This document shows positions 55,285-64,000 of a stretch of DNA of 64,000 nucleotides, piece after piece (position 1 is the first letter of the stretch; the number at the start of each line of letters is the position of its first letter). The notes under the pieces were generated by a model. It had not been told where the DNA came from and did no database searches. It worked only from the letters and a program-made list of their open reading frames with translations. This stretch comes from Gautieria morchelliformis (lineage: Eukaryota; Basidiomycota; Agaricomycetes; Gomphales; Gomphaceae): NCBI GenBank assembly GCA_015179125.1, contig WHVA01000185.1:62001-126000 (forward strand), in the 5' to 3' direction. Both the position numbers and the translations under genes were made by a program.

Positions 55285-55635
55285 GATGAAGCGCCTTAAC
55301 CAAATCAGTTGTTTAGCGCCCTCAGTAAGTGCCATGTATTTGGCTTCCATAGTAGATAATGTGATCGTTTGCTGCTTCTTTGAGCTCCATGTGATAGCTC
55401 CTCTTCCTAGTATAGCCACGTAGCCCCTAATAGATAATGCATTGGTTCTATTGGCATATTCTGAGTCAACGAATATTTCAAGCTCGAGACCAGTGTCTCA
55501 GCTGAAAGTTATTCCATCATCAGGTGATCCCTTGAGGTACCTGAGTACATGTTTGATCACCATCCAGTGCTCGGCTCCATAAGTGGTAGTGAATTGACTA
55601 AGATGTTGTATAGTGTGTCTCGGTTCAAGTTATTG
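55285..55635 (-). pseudogene. Copia family B fragment: RT end and RNase H
   Basis: This is the reverse complement of sequences equivalent to 58740-58960 joined to 60461-60570. On the minus strand it encodes a RYLKGSPDDGITFS-type RT end followed by the RNase H start (VDSEYANRTNALS, AITWSSKKQQTITLS). Here the RNase H is continuous, giving the uninterrupted version of the target used by the insertion at 58963. Confidence 0.75.
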
Positions 55636-57555
55636 GAATTAGAAATTAGGTGCAGGAGACCCAACGTTATCCTCCAAGATATTTCAATGTAGGTGCATGC
55701 AGGAACAACATGATATGCTACAATGGGTGTGAATTCATGCCATGCAAATTGTACTGACAGTACCCTTTGACAAGATGGTTCGCTGCGCATGGTACCCAGA
55801 TAATGGTGAGTAATGAGTAATAAATATAGCAGCGTTAACAGCCTCACCTAGTACATGACCAAATCCATCATCTGCCACTTCCTATGGTCTGAAACTGAAG
55901 CTTCTGAGTCCCACACGATTGTAGCCTCCCCCACCTCTGAATATGCACCACAGCTCCACTCAGCCCCCCCCCCCCCCCCTCACCACACATGCACACCACC
56001 ACCACTCTCTCCTGCTCCACGGAACCAGTTGCTGAACATCACCACTGCGCCGGTGTCAACGTGCCCCCTATCGAAGCCTGGGGAACCCTGACACTGTAGG
56101 AAGCCAGCTGAGTAGAAAATTGCCAACCATCTCCTGTATGCACCAGAGCTTCCATGGGTAGGGCATAGAGGACTTTTAAGAGAATCTAAATCGTATGAAC
56201 TAGTTGTGTCACCCGGTACTTTGCCGAGTCCATTGAGGATGGGCAACATTGCAATGTTGATTTATTAGCATAGGAGTATGTTCGGATTGACAACAATGTA
56301 CATTCTTCTAGGATATATTAGATATCTTTTAAAATGTCAACCCTAACCAAATTCATAGTCTATCATTTGAGCAACTTGTATATTGCAGATATCTTAAATT
56401 TTTTTGAATGTTCTGATATTTTAAAAAAATGGTTGTATGTGCTAAAGCATGGTGTGTATTGAGATAACAGAGCAATTTCAGATAGGATTTGGATGACTAT
56501 ATATTAAAAGTATATATGAAGTTTGTTACATGTATGAGGACAGAATGTAGAGGCTGTTATATTATGGATGGGAGATCAAGCTCTATCCTAGCACTCTTGG
56601 GCTCATACTCATCCATATACACATTACCGCCCGGGATCCATTAGATGCGCATGTGACATCACTCACACACGCATCTTGCCGGTCCCTTTAACCCTGAGCC
56701 AGGTTCCAGGGCCACTCAAGGCACAGATCCGAGATGGAGCGTGGGAGGCACTCCATCGTTCCTGAATGCATACATTGGCTCCACAGTAATATAGAATGAG
56801 CCCCACAGCTTAAGGTACCAGTACCTAATGGACAGATAGGTACATACTCAAGCACCGGTGCGTACATCATGCACCGGCGGCACTGGTTCGCTCCACAACC
56901 CCCTTTCCATCTCTATCTTAGTAGGGGCTTCGTTCCAATTAGTTAAATAGCTAGCTACCGTACAATAACAATCTAGGCAGTAAGAAACTCCATTTGTGCT
57001 ATTGTAGCTGGCTGTATTGAAGCCACAGTTCTCATTGTTTTGGTCTCAGACTCGCTTCAGCCCTTAATTGGTGCTTGAAGACATTTCTCCTTAGTTCCCT
57101 TGACTCCTCATCATATAAGTATGCAGCAGCATGCGCGCCGTGACTTACAACAGAGGCAAGTATGGACCATATGAGTATATGGTAGAAGTATATATGAAGC
57201 TTGTTAGATCTATGATGACAGAATGTAGAAGCAAGCATGGACAATACCTGTACTATATTATTATAGATATGATTAGAAGGTATGTTTAAAATAGTATGCA
57301 TGTATAGTACAAAGATATATAACAATTGATGTTTAGACAATAGGGTATACACCCTTTCCTGGGGGAGCTGCAGACTGTGAGAAAGAACTTTAGGGATAGG
57401 ATTAAGCATGTCTTACAGGTTCTGGGAACTGTCTCAATTGTGATATATTTTATGAAATATAGATTAGCTAAGCTATATATACATATATATGACAGTTATA
57501 AACAACCACCATACTTGATAAGATATAAAGGCTGTTTGTGCACCTTGTCAGCACC
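55636..57555. other. No gene recognised; homopolymer and small repeat
   Basis: It contains a 16-C run (55964-55979) and a direct repeat of about 50 bp (56507-56558 and 57184-57236, AAGTATATATGAAG...GACAGAATGTAGA). The rest is AT-rich. Frames at 55557-55847 and 57032-57409 on the minus strand have no family resemblance, except that the first overlaps the Copia fragment. Confidence 0.4.
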
Positions 57556-57745
57556 AGAGGGTGCACATAGTAAGGGCTGATATATTAATAGACTGGGTCC
57601 TTGATGAGAACCAAGCCCAGAAGGCTGGATCGGCATGGCAGATGGCACTTAAGGCACAACAACATCATAGGCCCAAGAAAGATGGTTCAAGGGCAACAAA
57701 GGGCAAGTGCCAAAATTGTGGCAAGAATGGTACACACTTTCAGTA
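57556..57745 (+). pseudogene. Copia Gag zinc-knuckle fragment
   Basis: The frame has a basic segment then CQNCGKNGTHFQ, the first half of a CCHC knuckle; the last Cys is lost to a frame change in a repeated CTTTCAGTAGG stretch. It is probably from the same family as 58080-60792. Confidence 0.5.
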
Positions 57746-58079
57746 GGTGTGGCAGACTTTCAGTAGGTGCGACTTCCAGGGGTTCAACACACTTTCAATA
57801 GGCATGTCTTTCGATGACTAAGCATGCTTTCGTTAGGCACGACTCGGTAGGTGGTTTTCAACTGTCAATTTGGCCTCGACGGGGCTAGAGTATCAAATCT
57901 GGCCTCAATGGGGCAAGTTTGCATGCAGTTGTGATAGAAAAACAAGACAATGCACAACAGTGGGTTACAACCGCATGAGGGATTAATGCGCATCCAGTAC
58001 TAATTTATAAACTATTCCTCAGTGTCTCAGCTTGACACAATGAGTGACGCCTACATGATGTCACTCACACTTCAACAGT
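57746..58079. other. Spacer; degenerate CTTTCARTAGG repeats
   Basis: Three or four loose repeats of this string lie at 57736-57835. The remainder shows nothing clear. Confidence 0.35.
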
Positions 58080-58962
58080 TTTACTAGCCATTGCAAACAC
58101 GCTCGATTGGGAAATCAAGATGATGGATGTCAAAGGTGCTTATCTCAATTCAACTATAGAAGAAGAAATCTATATGTGCCAGCCCAACGGTTTCTATGAT
58201 GGATCTGGATGTGTTCTAAGAATACACAGGGTGCTCTATGGACTCAAACAATCAGGGTGGGCTTGGCACCAGTGCCTACATGGATTACTACTCAATCTTG
58301 GCTTTCATCAAAGCACAGCCAATGAATGTGTCTATATCAGACAAGATAAGGACTCAATTGAAGTCATATCAGTATATGTGGATGGCTTTGGCTTATTTGC
58401 TGATTTCAAGGAAGGGATGGTCAAGCTCAAGGGGGAGGGAGCTTCATGAAAAATTCCCTATAACAGATTTAGGAGAAATGGAGAAAATTTTGGGAATTAG
58501 GATTGAGAGGAATAGAGAGGAGGGAACACTAACTATGTCCCAAGGACATTACATTGACATCATACTTGATCAATTCAACATGGCAACAGCACATTCCGTA
58601 TCTACACCCCTACACAAGATGATCAAGCTCGTTGCACCCATAGACTCGATGGGTCCAACCACTGAAGTACCTTATGCCAAGGCGATCAGCTCACTAATGT
58701 ATGCGGCACTTAGTACAAGGCCCGATCTGGCTTTTACTATACAACATCTTAGCCAATTCACTACCACTTACGGAGCCAAGCACTGGATGGCGATCAAATA
58801 CATACTCAGGTACCTCAAGGGATCATGTGATGATGGAATAACTTTCAGCTGAGACACCGGTCTCGAGCTTGAAATATTTGTCGACTCAGACTCTTCCAAT
58901 AGAACCAATGCATTATCTATTAGTGGCTATGTGGCTATACTAGGAAGAGGAGCTGTCACATG
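58080..58962 (+). pseudogene. Copia family B reverse transcriptase
   Basis: The RT domain is split in two frames (58080-58449 and about 58430-58852). Motifs: MMDVKGAYLNSTIEEEIYM, VLYGLKQSGWAWHQ, and the catalytic box reads YVDG instead of YVDD. Then come ILGIRIERN, STRPDLAFTIQHLSQF and YILRYLKGS. The frame stops at 58851 and reaches the start of RNase H (VDSDSSNRTNALS) before the insertion at 58963. It is inactive. Confidence 0.85.
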
Positions 58963-60460
58963 TGTCAAGATTGGTTTTTAGGCGTTAATATTGTGTATTA
59001 GTGAACACAGCGAATGCCCAAATGGGTTGTGCAATGAAGTGTGCCGTTCGGCAAATAAGATGAACCAATACATGTTCAGAAGGTAAGAGGGCTGCCCGAA
59101 AGGAGATCACCCTCTCTACAGTCGCAGCGAAGTAGCCCATGATACTTGACAATGTAATGCAAGGCCTCATGGAAAGGTTGTCTAGTAGTGACAATCCTTT
59201 CGCCGGAGAAGGTGCTCCTTTGGAGCCCTTTGCCAACAGCACCAATAATGGTATGAAAGCTAAGGTAGTGAAGGCAAAGTACAAAAACTCACCAGTGGTG
59301 CTTAAGTCCTCCTCTAGATGGTGGTCTATAGGGCTCAAGATGATGGTCACAGTGAGGTCAGGTTCTTCACAAGATAGACGTATGATAATTGAACTGGGGA
59401 ATATACATGCGAATGTAAACTACTTATACCGAATGCTCATATGATGTTAGCGAATAGGAAAGAGGCCGTCTTGAGTCAGGGTTGGATAGGGGTGGGTAGT
59501 CAGGATACAAATAGGTGAAACACATACAATGGAAGAGGGGAGGAGTGCAAAGGATGGTCATGTGATACAGCATATATGAGTATATAATATACATTATAAG
59601 AGTATTAATAACACATATAGGAATATATAGTAGTATTTATAAGGAGAATAATAGATGTTATTAGATGATTCTGTATATATTTAAACATCTCGAAGATATA
59701 TATACATATGAGAGAGTATTAGACTACAAGATAGAGTAACAGATACTTGGACAGGTACTTCTAACAGATATGAGTAGGAGTATTAGTATGAATAGTTATA
59801 ATGAGAGAGTATTAGACTACAATATGGAGTAATAGTAGTTGTCTAGATATTTGTAATATATATGAATAGTTATAATGATATAGTGTATATTAAAAGTGGG
59901 TAGAAAAAATAAGAAGAGGCGTAAAAATAAGAAGGGGTGTTCTCGTCGGCGGAGCCGCCGCTTGGGGAGGGACAAACCTAAATTTATTTATATCCCAACA
60001 ATAAGATTGGCATGTACTTTCATCCTCTTCTTTGCTATAATCTGAGGATAAAATGGGTGAAGCTACAGGTAATAAAAAGTTGTGAGCATCCGCCAAACAT
60101 GAACAATGGAGGGAGAGAGGATGAAGGCACCTATGTAAGAAAACATGCCTTGAGACCTGCATACATGTTACCCTGCACAGACTCTTGGTCTGCTGGGTTG
60201 ATCCCACACGATCTACAGGTAGGACCGCCCAAAAATGTATTCCGGCCATAGGACCACCCAAAAGGGGGTTGAGTCGGGAAGATGATGGGACCAGTGCTGA
60301 ACCATCATGCCGTGTTTGATGGCGTGCTTACTGGCAAATGATGTGAGTAGTGAATAGTCATTCGACGAATTCAGTGAAGAGCGAATGGAGCGAACATAGA
60401 GGTGGAGAGAAGGAAGGGAAAATGGAGGTAACTGGATACAGGAATAAATGAGTCATGACA
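58963..60460 (+). repeat. TGTCAAG-family LTR inserted in Copia family B
   Basis: This has TGTCAAG...CATGACA ends and is 1498 bp including a nested 545-bp repeat. Near-duplicated flanks are ACATG (58958-58962) and GCATG (60461-60465). Removing it rejoins the RNase H sequence, as confirmed by the uninterrupted version at 55285-55635. Confidence 0.75.
59553..60097. mobile_element. Nested hairpin/AT-rich element
   Basis: This 545-bp insertion is absent from the equivalent place in 15729-16537. Ends are roughly inverted (AGGATGGTCA and GGCGGATGCTCA as its partner), and CAA lies on both sides. A GC-rich palindrome (GGCGGAGCCGCC near 59947) sits beside a GGGGAGGGACAAA string. An inverted, interrupted copy is at 18466-18689 plus 19256-19566. 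No coding capacity; class unknown. Confidence 0.55.
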
Positions 60461-60792
60461 GCATGGAGCTCAAAGAAGCTGCAAATGATCACATTATCTG
60501 CTAAGGAAGCCAAATACATGGCACTTACTGAGGGCACTAAACAACTGATTTGGTTAAGGCGCTTCATCAAGGAGCTTGGAATAGATCAAAATCAACCCAC
60601 GTCACTCCAATCAGACAATCTGGGTGCCATCACCTTATGGCATGATATAACATACCATGTCCCTACTAAGCACATCAATGTCGCTTACCGTTTCATCCAT
60701 GAGAAAGTGGCCTCTCACGAGGCAACACTTACATACATACCAACAAAGGAAAATGTAGCAGACATATTCACAAAGGGATTGGATTTACACTA
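60461..60792 (+). pseudogene. Copia family B RNase H C-terminal half
   Basis: Motifs are WSSKKLQMITLSAKEAKYMA (catalytic Glu), SDNLGAITL (Asp), THKHINV-type KHINVAYRFIHE and YIPTKENVADIFTKGL. It ends at TAA 60790-60792 and is followed by the purine tract TTGAGAGGGAG before an LTR. Confidence 0.85.
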
Positions 60793-60851
60793 ACATAGGT
60801 ATTTACTAGGGAAATTAGGGTTGAGAAGAAAGGACTTCTCGTTGAGAGGGA

Positions 60852-61909
60852 GTGTAATTGGGATGATGAGTCAGCCAGGGACGAGCCGGCACGCACATAG
60901 CCAGACATTCGAGAGCATTCTCGACCCCAGGATGCTGGTGCACCGGCATGGCATCAGCACAGCAACAGCTCGAAGCAATTAGTAATATTGGACATCATAT
61001 CTAAGAGTTAAACGCGGGGGGTGGGTGGTTGTGGGCCCGCTGACAAATGCTTGGTCAGCAGTTTGTCAGCGGAGCGTGCGAGCCTACCCGCGGTTTGCGC
61101 CAGTCTTCCGGCTCCAGCGCTGCGCAGCGTTCTGGAGCGTGCGAGCGGCGCAGCCGCGAGCGGTTTACGCTGGTCTGCCGGCTCAGGCGCTCAAAGCAGC
61201 GCTGCGCTGGCAGATCGCTGCGCAGCCAGCCGCTTTGCGCACTCCACCACCACCCTCCTCTCCTCTCCTCTCTGCCCACTACTAGATAGAATAAAAATTG
61301 CGTGAGAGTGAATTAATAGATAGCCTATATAGTGTAGACCACAAAAGATCTCTTCCCAGGGAGGTCTCTGCAGTGAACTATTGGGGTTGACCCCTTCATT
61401 GGGGCAGCTTTTTCTCTGCTAAGGAGCCAGGTAATCATCCCAGGCTGCCTTAGAGGGAGCCACAATTGCATTGCAGTTCTCTTAGTGTTGACTTGCACTA
61501 CTGGTGGCTGAAGAAGACATCTCCCCAGGACCAGGACCAGGACCAGGACCTTTTACTGGAATTATTCCAGTTGGATAGCCGAAGAAGACTTGGATATTTT
61601 CATCAAAAAAAATTCCCCATCCCTTCCTTGGTACATATATTTCTCTGTGGTCTGGTGTGAGCCATCTGACATTTTTTTTTTTTTTTAAAATAGAAATTAA
61701 TAAATTCCCTTGACTTTGCCTAAAAAACAAACTCCCTGTCCCTTCCTTGGTATGTATATATTTCTCTGTGGTCTGGTGTGAGCTGTCTGACATTTATTTA
61801 ATTAGAAATTAATAAATTCCCCTGACTTTGCCCAAGAAAAATTAACAACAACAGCATCTGCTTGCAAATGTAAGTTGAAGTGGGGTAGCTTGATTGTTCC
61901 TCTAAGCTT
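60852..61909 (+). other. Copia family B 3' LTR start, GC-rich repeat, and leader of the Helitron gene
   Basis: TGTAATTGGGATG after the purine tract is the LTR start; its end is not defined. From 61066 to 61215 two imperfect units, each starting GGAGCGTGCGAGC and running through a CGGTTTRCGC block, form a GC-rich repeat. A CCAGGA hexamer repeat is at 61526-61552. At 61603-61845 a segment of about 120 bp is duplicated in tandem (CTTCCTTGGTA...CTCTGTGGTCTGGTGTGAGC blocks). No gene is seen before 61910. Confidence 0.5.
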
Positions 61910-64000
61910 ATGCCTGCATTTCTCAGGGATCCTTCTACTCCAGAGAGAAATTGTCAGCAGGAGCGTGAAAGGGCAAGGGAGGAGCAAGAGGGTCATATGA
62001 CGTCGCCCACTGATCGGAGAGCGCGTGCACTTGCTGCTGCTGCTGTCAGAGCTCAGGACCAGCCTCCCCCTCCACCACAGCCTTTTGCCATCCCTTGCCC
62101 TCCTCCTAGAAGCAATGTCGCTGATCCTTTTCAACAACCTGTGGCTGGGCCATCACGTCCTCCTATCCTTGCGGGGCCACCACATCCTCCTCTGCCTGCA
62201 GGGCCGTCACGTCCTCCAGATCCCAGTCCTGGACAGCAGGTGGCAGCCCTTCGTGCTCAGTTAGCAGCAATCCCAGCAGCACAGCCTGTGAGAATATACA
62301 GGCAGGAGCCTATACGGCCACCTCCCATTCTTCCTGTGGTTGGTTCTGCAGGAATTGCACAGTTGCGTGCTCAGGCTGCTGAGCAGTCGGCTATATTGCA
62401 GCAATTGGGAAGAGGTAGACAGGCAGCTAATCCTCCTGTAGTAGGTTCTGCAGGAGTGGCAGCATTGCGTGCTCAGGCCAATGCAATAAGACCAATGCCT
62501 CCGCTACTCCCTGCGCTTCTGCGGCCTTTTCAGCGACTCCCTGCACCTCCTCAACCTCTTCAGCGACTCCCTGCACCTCCTCAGCCTCCTCAGCCACTCC
62601 CTGCACCTCCACAGCCTCTTCTGCCACTCCCTGCACCTCCACAGCCTCTTCTGCCACTCCCTGCACCTCCTCAGCCTCCTCAGCCACTCCCTGTACCTCG
62701 GCAGCGTCCTCAGCAACCTCCTCCTCCTATTCCACTTGGTCGCTCTAGAATAATTGAGGCAGATGTGCAGCGTCATGATTTGGGTCCCATGGTTGTTTCC
62801 TGCCCTGACTGTAAAGCATTGCACTGGATGGCAGAACGCCTGCAGAAATCCTCAAATGTGCGGCCCAGGTTTGGTGATTGCTGTATACAAGGAAAGGTGC
62901 AGCTTCCAGAGCTGCCAGTGCTCCCTCAGCCATTGAGACGGCTCTTAGAGGGCCAGGACCCTGAGGCCAAACAGTTTCGCAAGAACATCAGGCAGTACAA
63001 TGCTGCATTTGCATTCACTTCCTTGGGAGCCGAGTTTGATCTAGATTTGCTTCGGGAGGGTCGTGGTCCATATGTCCTCAAGCTGCAGGGCGAACTGTAT
63101 CATATTCATGGCTCTCTCATCCCTAACCCTGGGAGGCGGATACAGTATGCCCAACTTTATATATATGATCCAGCATTGGCTTTGGCACAGAGGAACACGC
63201 GTAACCCAGGTCTGTCTCCAACTATCATGGGAGACTTGCAGGAAATGCTCCTCTTATGCAATCCTCATGTTCCCATATATAGACAAGCGGCTGAGAGGCT
63301 CAGAGCTCAGGGACAGAATGGTGAGATCCGGGCTAGGCTCACATACAGGGAACACAGGGATCCTAGGAGGTATAATATCCCTACTGCGGATGAGATTGCG
63401 GTGGTTCTTCCTGGAGATGGCATCAACCCTGAACCTAGGGATGTTATTGTCCAGCTCAAAGGTGGACGCTTTCGAAGGGTATCTGATATGAATCCAAACT
63501 ATGCCTCTCTTCACTGTGTCTTGCTCTTTCCCAGGGGAGAGTTGGGGTGGCAACCTGGTATTCGCTATCGCCAATTACCAGACGGGCGTGAGCGAAGTGG
63601 GCAGGTCACCCAAATTCAGTTCCATTCCTATCGTCTCTTCCAGAGAACAGAAGAACCTACAACACTCCTGCGCGCTGGCAAATTATTCCAGCAGTACATT
63701 GTAGACTCTTGGGCCGCTGCAGAGCAAAGCAGGCTGTGGTGGATCAGGACAAATCAACACACTCTCCGTGCTGAGATGTATAACCAGATGATGGATGCCT
63801 TTCATCGCAATGACAATGACAGAGATCCAAACAACTTGGGCGCAAGATCCATTCTGCCTGCCACATTTCAGGGGGGGACACGGGACATGCAGGAAAACCT
63901 GCAGAACTCTCTGGCCATTTCAAGGAAGCATGGTGTGGCAGATCTCTTTATTACCATGACTGCCAATCCCAACTGGCAGGAGGTATTGGATGCTTTGTTG
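61910..64000 (+). CDS. Helitron Rep-helicase, N-terminal part (continues beyond window)
   Basis: One open frame of 697 codons runs off the window end. Met 61910 is the first in frame. A GTAAGT at about 61870 and TTTCTCAG at 61919-61926 leave open an upstream exon, so the start is provisional. The N-terminus is rich in Pro, Ala and Gln, including six perfect-length decapeptide repeats (LPAPPQPLQR type, 62531-62710). A zinc-finger region characteristic of Helitron proteins follows: CPDC at 62801-62812, FGDCC and GKVQLPELP. After a long conserved region comes the start of the Helitron-like N domain at about 63880-64000 (NSLAISRKHGVADLFITMTAN). The rolling-circle catalytic tyrosines and the helicase lie outside the window. 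No stop or frameshift is seen, unlike most elements here. Confidence 0.88.
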   Translation, partial: MPAFLRDPSTPERNCQQERERAREEQEGHMTSPTDRRARALAAAAVRAQDQPPPPPQPFAIPCPPPRSNVADPFQQPVAGPSRPPILAGPPHPPLPAGPSRPPDPSPGQQVAALRAQLAAIPAAQPVRIYRQEPIRPPPILPVVGSAGIAQLRAQAAEQSAILQQLGRGRQAANPPVVGSAGVAALRAQANAIRPMPPLLPALLRPFQRLPAPPQPLQRLPAPPQPPQPLPAPPQPLLPLPAPPQPLLPLPAPPQPPQPLPVPRQRPQQPPPPIPLGRSRIIEADVQRHDLGPMVVSCPDCKALHWMAERLQKSSNVRPRFGDCCIQGKVQLPELPVLPQPLRRLLEGQDPEAKQFRKNIRQYNAAFAFTSLGAEFDLDLLREGRGPYVLKLQGELYHIHGSLIPNPGRRIQYAQLYIYDPALALAQRNTRNPGLSPTIMGDLQEMLLLCNPHVPIYRQAAERLRAQGQNGEIRARLTYREHRDPRRYNIPTADEIAVVLPGDGINPEPRDVIVQLKGGRFRRVSDMNPNYASLHCVLLFPRGELGWQPGIRYRQLPDGRERSGQVTQIQFHSYRLFQRTEEPTTLLRAGKLFQQYIVDSWAAAEQSRLWWIRTNQHTLRAEMYNQMMDAFHRNDNDRDPNNLGARSILPATFQGGTRDMQENLQNSLAISRKHGVADLFITMTANPNWQEVLDALL
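62531..62710 (+). repeat. Six tandem 30-bp repeats in the Helitron gene
   Basis: Units of CAGCCACTCCCTGCACCTCC type keep the frame and code for ten residues each. They differ by a few substitutions and end in a diverged sixth unit. Confidence 0.85.

Noticed and set aside
62427-62824. Minus-strand repeat protein (VQGVAEE units)
   Set aside because: It is the antisense of the 30-bp repeats in the Helitron gene.

Overview
This window looks like a transposon graveyard from a mushroom-forming basidiomycete (Agaricomycetes). The evidence is a multi-exon gene family with the basidiomycete DUF6533 domain, short 50-60 nt GT-AG introns, Ty3/Gypsy chromoviruses, a Tad/I-like LINE, fungal Ty1/Copia elements and a Helitron. 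No housekeeping gene, tRNA or rRNA was recognised. Almost every long open frame is transposon-derived; the DUF6533 copies are the only host-type genes.

Layout. 1-1553: 3' end of a LINE (RNase H, zinc-finger tail, 24-A tail). 1554-3180: GC-rich low-complexity DNA. 3181-6300: a duplicated unit carrying DUF6533 copy 1. 6590-15018: an old LTR (TGTAAGG...CCTTACA) split by a complete Ty3/Gypsy element on the minus strand (Gypsy-1, 6896-14819, TSD CTTAG). 15019-25303: a mosaic of LTR fragments, LINE and Gypsy pieces, a minisatellite and a fold-back CACTA-like element. 25304-31057: Copia copy 1 (+). 31063-34660: a decayed second chromovirus (Gypsy-2, minus), itself hit by a 1.06 kb LTR-like insertion. 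34661-36879: inverted DUF6533-unit pieces. 36880-42634: Copia copy 2 (-), with an intact 1497-codon ORF. 43486-46076: DUF6533 copy 3. 46089-46546: solo LTR. 47515-48790: LINE fragments. 49066-55284: a third, Tf1/sushi-like chromovirus (Gypsy-3). 55285-60852: broken pieces of another Copia family with nested insertions. 61910-64000: the N-terminal part of a Helitron Rep-helicase running off the window.

The most unusual content is in Gypsy-1. Between the end of pol and the 3' LTR it carries an extra gene on the opposite strand. It encodes a charged coiled-coil protein with a textbook fungal Zn2Cys6 DNA-binding motif. The whole element, LTRs and coding DNA alike, is saturated with the pentamer CGGAA/TTCCG: about 20 in 9001-10000, where about 2 are expected. 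Zn2Cys6 proteins typically read CGG triplets, so the element may encode a protein that recognises the element's own DNA. The divergent Gypsy-2 has an antisense ORF in the same place, but it lacks the zinc cluster, and its DNA is not enriched in the motif. Gypsy-3 has the motif saturation, while its close relative at 20282-22585 does not.

Replication signals are readable. Gypsy-1 and Gypsy-3 both show the Tf1-type self-priming arrangement: a PBS 2 nt from the 5' LTR, complementary to LTR sequence 30-35 nt downstream of a TATA box. The Copia elements carry a PBS matching the anticodon arm of tRNA-Lys(CUU), implying a half-tRNA primer. All counts and comparisons were made by eye.
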